A stretch of DNA of 64,000 nucleotides from Deltaproteobacteria bacterium (GCA_006226595.1 SBGP01000098.1:1-64000), one strand, 5' to 3'. Positions 27,483-35,958 are shown, counted from the first letter of the stretch. Notes: generated by a model not told the origin, from the sequence alone. Translations and numbers: made by a program.

Positions 27483-27542
27483 GCGGCCCATGCCGCGAGT
27501 GGCTGCGCTGACGTCGGGGCCGGCTCGGGATAGCCGCGTCGC

Positions 27543-28196
27543 ATGAACGGTTCCGCCCACTTCTCTCGTGTCGTGCTCTCCGTGGCCCTGGCCATCGGCG
27601 GCGGTGTGCTCGGCTTCATGCTGTTCTGCTTCGTGACCGGGCAGTTCCTCGATCCGCACATGGAGATCACGGTCGAGCGCGAGCTCGATGCGCCACCCGA
27701 GGCGGTTGCCGCGTTGGTCACCTCGCCCGAGGGCGCGCTCCGCTGGTGGAAGCAGGCCGGCGAGCTGCACGGCGAGAACCGCATCTCGGAGCGCATCACC
27801 GTCGAGCAGATCGACAACGGCCTGGAGTTCCGCGCGGGCACCGCCGTGTTCGAGCAGTGGACCCTGATCGAGGCGGACGAGACCTCCGCCAGCTGGTCGA
27901 TCGACTTTCAGAAGGACATGACCTCGACGCGCGACCTGAGCGTGTCGCCTGCCGCGGACGGCAAGTCCCTGCTCGTGTGGCGCGAGTCCGTCGAGATCGA
28001 CAGCCCCTACCTGCGGTGGATGGCGCGCCTTCCCCAGCAGAACCTCGAGGCGAACTTCCAGAGCGCGATGCACATCGCCGAGGTGGCGGCGCAGACCCCT
28101 CCCGCCGAAGAGCTCGCCGACGAGCCGGAAGCCGAACCCGCCGACGACACCGAGGGCAGCGAGGCCGACGCACCCGAGGCCGAGGACGCCGAGTAG
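27543..28196 (+). CDS. Membrane-anchored SRPBCC-like protein
   Basis: A 217-residue protein. An N-terminal membrane helix (VVLSVALAIGGGVLGFMLFC) is followed by a START/SRPBCC-type domain (ITVERELDAPPEAVAALVTSP, GALRWWKQAGE), the fold used to bind hydrophobic ligands. The last 40 residues are an acidic Glu/Ala/Asp tail without structure. The helix orientation suggests the domain faces the periplasm. It starts 60 bases after the TonB-C-like gene on the same strand. Ligand unknown. Confidence 0.72.
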   Translation: MNGSAHFSRVVLSVALAIGGGVLGFMLFCFVTGQFLDPHMEITVERELDAPPEAVAALVTSPEGALRWWKQAGELHGENRISERITVEQIDNGLEFRAGTAVFEQWTLIEADETSASWSIDFQKDMTSTRDLSVSPAADGKSLLVWRESVEIDSPYLRWMARLPQQNLEANFQSAMHIAEVAAQTPPAEELADEPEAEPADDTEGSEADAPEAEDAE

Positions 28197-28199
28197 CGG

Positions 28200-28718
28200 C
28201 TACGCGACCGCAGCCCGCGCGCGCTCGAACACCTGGTTGCCCGAGTGGTGGCCGCGCAGCCCGCGCGCGAACGCGGTGCCCAGCGCTTCGGCGTGCTCGA
28301 CGAGACTCGGCGCCGGATTGATGGCGGGCCGCTGCACGACGAACCGCCCGTTGGCCTGCAGGTACGGCAGCGCGATCGAGCCTGCCGGCCCCTTTCCGTA
28401 CACGGCGATGTCCACGATCAGCGCATCCTGGGCGCCGCCCGAGAACCACGCACGGCCATCCGAGAGCAGCGCGGCGACCTCGGCCTTGCCGCGATTGCTG
28501 CCGAACCAGCGCCGCGCCTGGCTGATCGCCGGCTCCCACAGGTTGTCGGTGAAGCGCACGATGCCGCGCCGATCCGGCGAGATGTAGGCCCCCATCGGCA
28601 ACACGGGCGCGTTGTCCGCGATGTACCAGAGCCCGTGGGCCAACAGGAAGCCGGCGAGCTCGTAGGCGGCGAGGTGCTGGGGATGGGGCGTGTCTGCCAC
28701 GACTGAATCGTACCTCAT
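28200..28718 (-). CDS. Conserved hypothetical protein
   Basis: About 172 residues, no recognised domain. Visible features: LAAYELAGFLLAHGLWYIAD near the N-terminus, a PMGAYISPD segment, DALIVDIAVYGKGPAGSIALPYLQ in the middle and a basic C-terminus. No signal peptide. The ATG at 28718 lacks a clear ribosome-binding site; a GTG 18-21 bases further in is an alternative. It is divergent from the aminophenol dioxygenase genes, with an 83-base gap, so it may share their promoter region. Confidence 0.6.
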   Translation of the reverse strand: MRYDSVVADTPHPQHLAAYELAGFLLAHGLWYIADNAPVLPMGAYISPDRRGIVRFTDNLWEPAISQARRWFGSNRGKAEVAALLSDGRAWFSGGAQDALIVDIAVYGKGPAGSIALPYLQANGRFVVQRPAINPAPSLVEHAEALGTAFARGLRGHHSGNQVFERARAAVA

Positions 28719-28801
28719 GACCCGGCGCTCTGCTGCTGAAACCACATCGTGACCGCGCGCGTGCACGCGAGTGATACAACCCCTCCCCACCCGGAGGAAC
28801 C

Positions 28802-29701
28802 ATGAGCGGAAGCATCGTCGCCGGCGTGCTCGCGCCGCACCCGCCGCACCTGGTGTACGCGGAGAACCCGCCCCAGAACGAGCCCCGCGCCGAGTGCGGC
28901 TGGGAGGGCCTGCGCTGGGGCTACGAGCGCCTGCGCAAGAGCCTCTCCGACCGCGACTTCGACGTGATCGTCGTGCACTCCCCGCACTGGAAGACCGTCG
29001 TCGGCCACCACATCCTCGGACTGCCGCACTTCAAGAGCAAGTCGGTCGACCCGATCTTCCCGAACCTGTTCCGGTTCAACTACGACGTGTCCGTGGACGT
29101 CGACCTCTCCGAGGCCATCGCCGCCGAGGCGAGCGCGGATGGGCTGACGACCAAGCTCATGCGCAACCCGGACTTCCGCGTCGACTACGGCACAATCATC
29201 GCTTGCCACCTCGCGAACCCCGCGTGGGACAAGCCGATCGTCGCCATCTCGAGCAACCGCTCGCACTACTACTTCAGCAACGAGGTCGGCGAGGCCGAGC
29301 AGCTGGCCCTGGGTCGAGCCACGGCCCGCGCCATCGAGAAGAGCGGCAAGCGTGCCCTGCTGCTCGCGAGCAACAGCCTCTCGCACCGCCACTTCACCGA
29401 GGAAGGCGAGCTGCCCGAGGACATGAGTGCCGAGCACATCTACCACCACGGCCAGTACCTGTGGGACATGCGCGTGCTCGAGCTCATGAAGCAGGGCCGT
29501 ATTCGCGAGCTGCTCCACGAGATGCCGGACTTCATCGAGCAGAGCGTGTCCGAGTGCAAGGAAGGCAGCCTGACCTGGCTGTTCGGCGCCCTCGGCATTC
29601 CCGACTACCCGGCCGAGGTGCACGCCTACGGCACCGTGATCGGCACCGGAAACGCCGTGGTCGAGTGGGATCCGCGCCGGGCCCTCGTGGAGGCCAAGTG
29701 A
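28802..29701 (+). CDS. amnB: 2-aminophenol 1,6-dioxygenase beta (catalytic) subunit-like protein
   Basis: A 299-residue class III (LigB-fold) extradiol dioxygenase. The iron ligands known for AmnB fall at the same positions here: His13 in APHPPHL, His62 in VHSPHWK and Glu251 in SVSECKEG. Other family blocks are KSVDPIFPN, MRNPDFRVDYGTI and YGTVIGTGNAVVEWD. AmnB opens the ring of 2-aminophenol to 2-aminomuconate-6-semialdehyde; a substituted aminophenol is equally possible. A CGGAGGAACC site precedes the ATG. Its stop overlaps the GTG of the alpha-subunit gene, so the two subunits are co-translated. Confidence 0.9.
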   Translation: MSGSIVAGVLAPHPPHLVYAENPPQNEPRAECGWEGLRWGYERLRKSLSDRDFDVIVVHSPHWKTVVGHHILGLPHFKSKSVDPIFPNLFRFNYDVSVDVDLSEAIAAEASADGLTTKLMRNPDFRVDYGTIIACHLANPAWDKPIVAISSNRSHYYFSNEVGEAEQLALGRATARAIEKSGKRALLLASNSLSHRHFTEEGELPEDMSAEHIYHHGQYLWDMRVLELMKQGRIRELLHEMPDFIEQSVSECKEGSLTWLFGALGIPDYPAEVHAYGTVIGTGNAVVEWDPRRALVEAK

Positions 29702-31137
29702 GCGTCAGCAAGGGCTTCATCGTCCCAGGTCGTCCCCACCCGCTGCTCGCACCCGAGCAAAGCCCCGGCTGGCAGCGCCTTCGCGAGGGCTTCGACGCCG
29801 CGCGTCGCTCGCTCGAGGCATCGGACGCCGACCTGCTCGTCCTGTACAGCACCAGCTGGCCCTCGGTCATCGGCCACCAGATCCAGGCCGACCCCGAGCC
29901 GGAGTGGATCCACGTCGACGAGGAGTTTCACGAGCTGGGCTCGATCCCGTACAAGTTCCGGATCGACGCCGAGTTCGCCAAGCTGTACCAGAAGACCGCC
30001 ACCCGCCGCGGCCTGCACGCGCGGACCGTCGCGTACCACGGCTTCCCGATCGACACGGGCACCATCGTCGCGCTCAAGCTGCTCAACCCGAACAACCGCA
30101 TCCCGGCCACCGTGGTCAGCTGCAACATGTACGCGGACCGCGGCGAGACGCTGGTACTCGGCAAGGCCGCACGCGACGCCGTGGACCAGCTCGGCCGCAA
30201 GGCGGCGTTCGTGAGCGTCACCGCCCTGTCCAACCGCATGTGGACCGAGTGGATCGACCCCGCCGACGACCGCGTGTCCTCCGACAAGGACGACGAGTGG
30301 AACCGCAAGCTGCTCGAGTTCCTCGGTGAAGGCCGTCTCGAGGACAGCTCCCAGCTGATGCGCACGTTCACGCGCGAGGCCAATGCCGACTCCAAGGGCA
30401 AGGCCATCTGGTGGCTCGCCGCGGCGATGGGCCAGGACAACCGCTACGCCGGCACCGTGCACGCCTACGAGGGCCTGTGGGGAACCGGCGCGGCGGTGGT
30501 CGAGCTCGTGCCCGACGCGCATGCCGCCGCGGATCAAGAGTTCGACGAGGACGACGTCGAGGTGTACGGCGGTGACCGCAACGTGCTCGACAGCGACCCC
30601 TCCGCTCCGCCGGCGCCCGCGCCCGCGGCCCCCGTGCCCGCGGTGTCGCCCAGCTTCGCGGCTGCTCCCGCAGCGACGGTCCCCTCGCCAAGGCCGGCTC
30701 CAGCCGCATCCCGCGAGGACGTGCGCACCTCCACCGCACCCAAGCCCGTAGGGCCGTACCCGCACGCCAGGCGCTTTGGCGACCTGCTGTTCGTGAGCGG
30801 CATGGGCCCGCGCCAGCCCGGCACCGATGCCATTCCCGGTGGGCCGGTTCGCGACGCCGACGGCCAGCCGCTCGACTACGACGTCGCCGCCCAGACGCGC
30901 GCGACCATCGAGAACATCCAGGCCGTGCTCGAGGCCGCCGGAAGCGGGCTCGAGGCGGTGGTCGACATCACGTGCTTCCTCATCGACATGGACCGCGACT
31001 TCGCCACCTTCAACAAGGTGTACGGCGAGTACTTCGCGGAGATCGGCCCGACGCGCACCACCCTCGAGGTTCGCGCGCTGCCGACGCCCATCGCGGTGGA
31101 GCTCAAGGCCATCGCCCGCGCACCGGGTGCGGAGTGA
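29698..31137 (+). CDS. amnA-amnD: 2-aminophenol dioxygenase alpha subunit fused to a 2-aminomuconate deaminase (RidA-type) domain
   Basis: A 479-residue fusion. Residues 1 to about 285 match the non-catalytic LigB-fold alpha subunit (IVPGRPHPLL, LYSTSWPSV, HGFPIDTGTI, YEGLWGTGAAVVE) and lack the iron-ligand His of APHPPH. A Pro/Ala/Asp linker runs to about residue 345. Residues 350-479 are a RidA/YjgF domain (FGDLLFVSGMGPRQPG, VDITCFLIDMDRDF, TRTTLEVRALP) like 2-aminomuconate deaminase. The fusion would couple ring opening to a later step that releases ammonia. Elsewhere these are normally separate genes as far as I know. GTG start overlaps the beta-subunit stop. Confidence 0.88.
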   Translation: MSVSKGFIVPGRPHPLLAPEQSPGWQRLREGFDAARRSLEASDADLLVLYSTSWPSVIGHQIQADPEPEWIHVDEEFHELGSIPYKFRIDAEFAKLYQKTATRRGLHARTVAYHGFPIDTGTIVALKLLNPNNRIPATVVSCNMYADRGETLVLGKAARDAVDQLGRKAAFVSVTALSNRMWTEWIDPADDRVSSDKDDEWNRKLLEFLGEGRLEDSSQLMRTFTREANADSKGKAIWWLAAAMGQDNRYAGTVHAYEGLWGTGAAVVELVPDAHAAADQEFDEDDVEVYGGDRNVLDSDPSAPPAPAPAAPVPAVSPSFAAAPAATVPSPRPAPAASREDVRTSTAPKPVGPYPHARRFGDLLFVSGMGPRQPGTDAIPGGPVRDADGQPLDYDVAAQTRATIENIQAVLEAAGSGLEAVVDITCFLIDMDRDFATFNKVYGEYFAEIGPTRTTLEVRALPTPIAVELKAIARAPGAE

Positions 31138-31574
31138 GCGCGAGCTGTCCGGCCTGCGTACCGCGCTCGACCTCGTGGTCTGGCGCCGACATCGACTTCG
31201 TGCGCGAGGCGATTCCGGGCGGCACGCGCGAGTGGTTCGCGGAGGACGGCAACTACCCCAGCGTCGACCTGGTGCGCTGCGCCAGCTGCGGGCAGCTGTG
31301 GATGGCCGAGCACCACTACCCCGACCGACCGCCCTACGCGTGCTGGCTGAAGCAGGTGGACGAAGCCGACGCCGACCTCGCGAAGGCCGGTGGACTCGAC
31401 GCCTTCTTCGCCCTGGTCGCGAAGCAGGGGTCCATGCCCGAGCTTCGCGGCCTCGTGCTCGGTGTGGCCCTCAACGCCACGGCCGACACGCGCCTGGCGA
31501 TCCGGCAACATCCGGACTTTCCCGAGCGCATCGCCGACTACTGGGACCGTCTGGTCAGCTGGGGCACGCTCTAG
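31134..31574 (+). CDS. Zinc-ribbon-like hypothetical protein
   Basis: A 146-residue protein translationally coupled (GTGA) to the dioxygenase-deaminase gene. Two CxxC pairs, CPAC near the N-terminus and CASC about 35 residues later, suggest one zinc-ribbon site. The rest is helical with no family I recognise (LWMAEHHYPDRPPYACW, GLVLGVALNATADTRLAI). As the third gene of the aminophenol operon it may be an accessory or metal-handling factor; that is context only. The start is fixed by the overlap. Confidence 0.7.
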   Translation: MSASCPACVPRSTSWSGADIDFVREAIPGGTREWFAEDGNYPSVDLVRCASCGQLWMAEHHYPDRPPYACWLKQVDEADADLAKAGGLDAFFALVAKQGSMPELRGLVLGVALNATADTRLAIRQHPDFPERIADYWDRLVSWGTL

Positions 31575-31580
31575 CCAGCA

Positions 31581-31654
31581 GCGGGCCCCTTCGGGTGCAA
31601 AGCGGCCCGCGTCGACGAGACAGCCGGAGACGCGGGCCACCGTGCACCCGAAGG
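31581..31654. terminator. Nested inverted repeat between convergent genes
   Basis: A perfect 12-base inverted repeat (CCTTCGGGTGCA at 31588-31599, TGCACCCGAAGG at 31643-31654) encloses a second perfect 10-base one (GGCCCGCGTC at 31604-31613, GACGCGGGCC at 31629-31638). GCGGGCC at 31581 can also pair with 31604-31610, giving an alternative fold. It lies between the aminophenol operon and the convergent kynB gene, 7 bases after the first stop. It probably acts as a bidirectional transcript end; no T-run is present. Confidence 0.6.
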
Positions 31655-31745
31655 TGACCCCCATGGTCAACTTCGCTGTGCATGTGTCGCGGCGCCGATC
31701 TCGGTTCGCAGAAAGTCGAAGTTTCTCGCGAACCCGCTCGGGGAC

Positions 31746-32369
31746 TCACTCCGCGACGAGCACCGCCCGCACTGGGCTCGCGTCGACGCCGGGCAGGTTC
31801 AGCGGCAGCGCGATGAGCGTGTACACGCCCTCGGCGACGTGGCCGAGCACCACCCCCTCGAGGATGGCCATGTCGCGCACCGCGATGGCAGTGTGCGAGA
31901 GCAGGACCTTGTCGTCGCACAGGTCCACGCTCGGCGTGTCGAGGCCGATCAAGCGGACCCCCGCGTCGTGCACGAAGGCGACGAGCTCGGGCGAGAGCGC
32001 CGCGAAGTCCGTGTTGAAGTGGTTCGGATCCGGAAAGCTGTCCGTGCGCAGCAGCAGCCGCTCGGCGCGGATCGGCCCGGGCAGGTCCTCGGGGAGCACG
32101 CGATGGCCACGGGGCACGGGCACGTGCATCACCTGGCAGGGTCCGTAGTACAGCGACAGCGGGCGTTCGCCGATACCCGGGGCATCCGCGGCGTAGTGGG
32201 ACGGCGCGTCGGTGTGCGCCCCCACGTGCACGGTCGTGGTGATGCTCGACAGATCGAGGTTCGCGCCGTCGGCGATGGCGCAGGCCACGCTCCGCGAGAA
32301 CGGCGTGTCTCCCGGCCACACGGCGATGTCGGGAGTGATCGGCGGCGAGATGTCGATGAGCTCGGGCAT
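31746..32369 (-). CDS. kynB: Kynurenine formamidase (KynB-type cyclase-family hydrolase)
   Basis: A 207-residue metal hydrolase. The zinc motif HVGAHTDAPSHY (HxxxHxD), the opening IDISPPITPDIAVWPGDTPF and GLDTPSVD match bacterial arylformamidase KynB, which converts N-formylkynurenine to kynurenine in tryptophan breakdown. The cyclase superfamily also includes isatin hydrolase, the main alternative. The ATG follows GGGAGG. It is convergent with the aminophenol dioxygenase-deaminase operon, which together with the semialdehyde dehydrogenase at 5.2 kb hints at a kynurenine-derived aminophenol route. Confidence 0.87.
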   Translation of the reverse strand: MPELIDISPPITPDIAVWPGDTPFSRSVACAIADGANLDLSSITTTVHVGAHTDAPSHYAADAPGIGERPLSLYYGPCQVMHVPVPRGHRVLPEDLPGPIRAERLLLRTDSFPDPNHFNTDFAALSPELVAFVHDAGVRLIGLDTPSVDLCDDKVLLSHTAIAVRDMAILEGVVLGHVAEGVYTLIALPLNLPGVDASPVRAVLVAE

Positions 32370-32411
32370 GCCTCCCGCTAACCTGGGCTCGGGTACGGGT
32401 CCGGAGGTCCC

Positions 32412-32714
32412 ATGCGTCTTCTCCCCTTCTTGGTGCTCGTCGGCTGCGCGAGCGAGGCCTCGGTCCAGGCGCGCTGGGATGCGTTCGTCGACGAGCACGC
32501 GTCGTGCGACACCGTGGACGACTGCGCGGTCGTGTACCCAAGCTGTCCCCTCGGCTGCTACGAAGCCGTGTCCGCCGATGCCGTCGACGAGGCCAATGCG
32601 GAGGCCGATCGCCTGATCCGCGCGTACGAGCGCGGTGGGCGCGGCTGCGACTACGACTGCGACATCGAGCCGGCCCTCACGTGCGATGCGGGACGCTGCG
32701 GTTTCGCGGAGTAG
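32412..32714 (+). CDS. Small cysteine-rich lipoprotein
   Basis: A 100-residue secreted lipoprotein: signal peptide ending in VLVGC, then a compact domain with Cys in CDTVDDC, YPSCPLGC, GCDYDC and CDAGRC. The even spacing suggests several disulphides outside the cytoplasm. This CxTxxDC / CPxGC arrangement is common in small myxobacterial lipoproteins, without known function. Divergent from kynB with about 40 bases between starts. Confidence 0.72.
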   Translation: MRLLPFLVLVGCASEASVQARWDAFVDEHASCDTVDDCAVVYPSCPLGCYEAVSADAVDEANAEADRLIRAYERGGRGCDYDCDIEPALTCDAGRCGFAE

Positions 32715-32803
32715 CTGACCGAAGGTGACCGGCTCGGGACAGCGCGCGCGTGCGACGGTATGGGAGTGTCGACCTGGGCTCCCCTCGCCCACGGAGGATG
32801 CAC

Positions 32804-33715
32804 ATGGACCTCGCCGGCACCACCATCGCGCTCACCGGAGCCACGGGCTTTCTCGGCTCGCACATCGCCATCGAGCTCGCCCGACGCGGGGCTCACGTGC
32901 GCGGGGTCGTGCGCACGCCGTCGAAGGGCGACTGGCTGGCGGAGGCGCACGGGGTGCGCTTCGCTCGCGCCGACCTCGGGGACCGCGACTCCCTGAAGGC
33001 CGCGTTCGACGGCGCGGACATCGTCGTCAGCAACGCGGCGGCCGTCGGCACGGGCAAGACCTACGAGGCGTTCTACGAAGCGAACGTGCAAGGCACCGAG
33101 AACGTGATGCAGGCCATCGCCGAGGCGGGCGTGCCCCGGGCCGTCGTCGTGAGCACCATCGGCGTGTACAAGACCCGCCTGCTCGGGCGCAACGACGAGA
33201 GCACTCCGATGCTCCAGGGCCGCGAGCGCGCGCTCTCTTCGCTGTTCACGGACTGGCGCTACTCCTCGACCAAGGCCGAGGCCGAGCGTCGCGCGTGGGA
33301 CCTCGCCGCCGAGCACGGCATCGACCTGACCACCGTGCGCCCCGGCCCGATCTACGGCGAGCGCGACGACAAGCTGACGACCCGCTACGCCAAGGCGCTG
33401 AAGCGCCGGGTCGTCTTCGCCCCCACCCTGAAGCTGCCGCACGTGCACGCCGGCGACGTGGCCCAGGTCATCGCCGCGGCTCTGGAGCGTGAGATCAGCG
33501 TCGGGCGCGCCTACAACGTCGTCGGCGACAACTACTCGCCGCACCGCATCGCGCACACCTGGCGACGGCTGGCAGGCACGGGCCCGACCATCGTGCCGTT
33601 GTTCGTACCGCTCTCTGGACGGTTCGACGACCAGCGCGCGCGCGAGGAGCTCGGCTACCGGCCACGCAGCCTCGAAGAGGGCCTGGCCGGCTGCGTCGCG
33701 GAGCACGCTACCTGA
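32804..33715 (+). CDS. NAD-dependent epimerase/dehydratase-family (extended SDR) protein
   Basis: A 303-residue extended SDR. The nucleotide motif TGATGFLGSH lies at the N-terminus, the catalytic Tyr/Lys appears as YSSTKAEAE, and VRPGPIYGERDD follows, as in dihydroflavonol-reductase and 3-beta-hydroxysteroid-type enzymes. The ATG at 32804 is chosen over one 6 bases upstream because GGAGG is correctly spaced only from it. Substrate unknown. The C-terminus overlaps the convergent TonB-like gene by 8 bases. Confidence 0.85.
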   Translation: MDLAGTTIALTGATGFLGSHIAIELARRGAHVRGVVRTPSKGDWLAEAHGVRFARADLGDRDSLKAAFDGADIVVSNAAAVGTGKTYEAFYEANVQGTENVMQAIAEAGVPRAVVVSTIGVYKTRLLGRNDESTPMLQGRERALSSLFTDWRYSSTKAEAERRAWDLAAEHGIDLTTVRPGPIYGERDDKLTTRYAKALKRRVVFAPTLKLPHVHAGDVAQVIAAALEREISVGRAYNVVGDNYSPHRIAHTWRRLAGTGPTIVPLFVPLSGRFDDQRAREELGYRPRSLEEGLAGCVAEHAT

Positions 33716-34460
33716 GCTTGTAGTTCACCCGGAGCACGAACTGCGCGCGGACCGGCGTACCGCCGACCTTCGCGGGCCGGAATCGCCACTTCATGAGCGC
33801 GCGCACCGTCTCGTCGTGGAACTCTTCCGGGCAGTCGAGGACCTCGACTCGCTCCGGGTTTCCGCTGGGGTCGATGGTCATGCGCGCCTTGCAGGTCATC
33901 GCGTCGATGCCCAGAGGCCGTGCCTGGTCGGGGTAGCGCGGGGAGACCTTGCGCACGGGCACGACCTCGCTGTGGTGGAAGCTGTGCACGTCCTCGCCGC
34001 CGCCGACGTGGCAGTCGCCGCTCGCGCAGTCCTCGCCAGTCCCGTTGACCACTCCGCCGGTCTTGCCGCCGTCGACCCCGTTGTCGTCGCCATCCGCGGT
34101 GCCGCCGCTGGCCACGGCGACGGTCTGCGGGACCTCGGTCTTGAGCGGCGCCGGGTCCTCCGGCGGTTCGTCGGGCACGGGCGTCGCGGTCTCGGTCTTC
34201 GGTTCCTCGCTCGCGCGGGCGCGGCGCGGGGGCGGAGGCGGCGCCTCGAGAGGCGGCGGAGGCTCCACGGCACCGATGAGTTCGAAGCCGATGGGCTCGG
34301 GGTCCTCGCTGTCCACCTCGTCGGGCGGCCGGACCTGGGCGAGCAGCACGATGCCGACCATGCACGCGCCCGTGAACCCGATGAGGCTGGTGAGGACCAG
34401 CGACTGGGCGCTTCGCCGCGTCGCCTCCTCGTCTCGACTGATACCGACGCCTTCGAACAT
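33708..34460 (-). CDS. TonB-like energy transducer
   Basis: A 250-residue protein: cytoplasmic N-terminus, one membrane helix (LVLTSLIGFTGACMVGIVLLA), a long Pro/Glu-rich spacer with PPPPP runs, a Gly/Asp linker with CASGDC, and a TonB C-terminal domain (RKVSPRYPDQARPLGIDAM, LMKWRFRPAKVGG). This is the classic TonB plan for passing ExbB/ExbD energy to outer-membrane receptors, but neither partner genes nor receptors are in the window. The ATG at 34460 follows GGGAGGTCGAG. Confidence 0.88.
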   Translation of the reverse strand: MFEGVGISRDEEATRRSAQSLVLTSLIGFTGACMVGIVLLAQVRPPDEVDSEDPEPIGFELIGAVEPPPPLEAPPPPPRRARASEEPKTETATPVPDEPPEDPAPLKTEVPQTVAVASGGTADGDDNGVDGGKTGGVVNGTGEDCASGDCHVGGGEDVHSFHHSEVVPVRKVSPRYPDQARPLGIDAMTCKARMTIDPSGNPERVEVLDCPEEFHDETVRALMKWRFRPAKVGGTPVRAQFVLRVNYKLR

Positions 34461-34588
34461 CTCGACCTCCCGGGTGCTGTGACCGGCGGTGCCCACCGCG
34501 GTTCCCTCAAGGGGTGCGGACGCCGCGCGCTCCGTAAACGCGCCGTGGTGCCAGGGCTTACGCGACGCCCTCGGGCTAAGCTCCGCCC

Positions 34589-35506
34589 ATGCTCCTCCTC
34601 CTCGCCACCCTCAGCGCCGCGGCCACCGAGTGGTACGCCGACCTCGGCGGACAGTTCGACGCCGATGGACACGGGATCGCCAGCGTGGTGATGAAGGACG
34701 GTCCGTGGTCGGTCGCCCTGTACACCGACACGCTCGAGCTTCGCGCCGCACCGGAGCTCGATCGGGGTCGCGCCTGGGCCGCGGTCCGTGCCGAGGCGGG
34801 TGCCGCGGGCCTGCTGATCTCACCGTGGGAAGACGGCGCCCCAGCCCCCGAACAGGCGCTGATCGCCGGCTACTTCGGCGCAGATGGCGGGGCGGTGCGC
34901 TACCTGCCGCACGGGCTGTGGGTCGGCGGCGAGCTCCGCACGCGCGCGTGGTGGTTCCTGCCCATGGAGAGCACGACCATCGAGGTCCCCGGGTGGACGA
35001 ACGTCGCCACGGTCGATGCCCTGGCAGGCTGGTGGACGACCCCGGCATCGGTGGACGTCGCGCTGGGCACGGACCTCCGCGACGACCGACTGTCCCCCCA
35101 CGTGACCCTGCGCGCCCGATGGACGCCCGAGTGGACCGTCCGCCCCGTGGTTCGGGTGTGGGCCGGATGGGCCGACGGGCAGGACCGCCTCACGCGAACG
35201 AGGCTCGGCGGGCTGAACCCCTACGTCGTGCCGCTCGCAGGCGCCGCGTGGGCCGAGTTCCTCGTCGAGGACTACGCCGCCGCCCAGGTCGGCCCCGAAC
35301 TGCATCTGGAGCGCTGGAGCCTCGCGCTCCTCGCGGATGTGGCACACTTCTCCCGACGCACGGAGCTCGGCCTGGAGCCGAGGCTGCGCGTCCAGCCCGG
35401 CAAGCTCGGCTTCGACCTCGCCTTCGGCTACGCACCGACTCTCGAACGCCAGCAAGGCACCGCGCTCTCCGCCTACGCGCTCGTCCACTGGAGACACAGC
35501 CCATGA
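34589..35506 (+). CDS. Predicted outer-membrane or surface beta-rich protein
   Basis: A 305-residue protein with a short signal peptide (MLLLLATLSAAA). The mature part alternates polar and hydrophobic residues in many strands ending in aromatic residues, with WHLR-like turns (TLRARWTPEWTVRPVVRVWAG, LHLERWSLALLADVAHFSRR), consistent with a small beta-barrel. No family recognised. Its stop overlaps the next start (ATGA), so it is the first gene of a three-gene unit with two membrane proteins. Confidence 0.7.
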   Translation: MLLLLATLSAAATEWYADLGGQFDADGHGIASVVMKDGPWSVALYTDTLELRAAPELDRGRAWAAVRAEAGAAGLLISPWEDGAPAPEQALIAGYFGADGGAVRYLPHGLWVGGELRTRAWWFLPMESTTIEVPGWTNVATVDALAGWWTTPASVDVALGTDLRDDRLSPHVTLRARWTPEWTVRPVVRVWAGWADGQDRLTRTRLGGLNPYVVPLAGAAWAEFLVEDYAAAQVGPELHLERWSLALLADVAHFSRRTELGLEPRLRVQPGKLGFDLAFGYAPTLERQQGTALSAYALVHWRHSP

Positions 35507-35958
35507 CCGACGCGACGCCCGAACTCTCCGAAGCCGACATCGTCCGCAAGATCATCCAGCCGAGCCTGACGATGACGGTCGCGGGCAACGGCATGGTCGG
35601 CGTCGCCTGGTCCGCGCTGTTCGCGGCGGTCGCGTTCGGCACGGGCATGGGTCGCCCCGAGAAGGTCGGGCCGATGATCGTGGGCCTGGCGATGCTGCGC
35701 ATGATGCCGCCCTACCTGCTCGCTGCCGTCGGCTACGCCTCGGTGGTCAAGGCAGACCGCCTCGCGGCCGCGGCCCTCGTGCTCGCACCGCTCTCGGGCC
35801 TGTTCGCTTCGATGCTCGGCCTGCAGCTCACGCCGGCCCTCCCCCTGGTCGAGCTTCCCCTGCACCTGCTCACCACGATCACGGGCTTCGTGACGGCGCG
35901 AAGGCTGCTCAACTCCACGCCCGAGGAGCTGGCGCAGGAGGCCGCATCGATGAAGTGA
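35503..35958 (+). CDS. Small integral membrane protein
   Basis: A 151-residue protein with about four predicted membrane helices (for example MVGVAWSALFAAVAFGTGMG and LAAAALVLAPLSGLFASMLG). No recognised family or motif. It is coupled at both ends: ATGA with the barrel-like protein and GTGA with the next membrane protein. The N-terminus ADIVRKIIQPSLTMTVAGN resembles the matching region of the next gene, so the two may be distant paralogues forming one complex. Confidence 0.7.
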   Translation: MTDATPELSEADIVRKIIQPSLTMTVAGNGMVGVAWSALFAAVAFGTGMGRPEKVGPMIVGLAMLRMMPPYLLAAVGYASVVKADRLAAAALVLAPLSGLFASMLGLQLTPALPLVELPLHLLTTITGFVTARRLLNSTPEELAQEAASMK

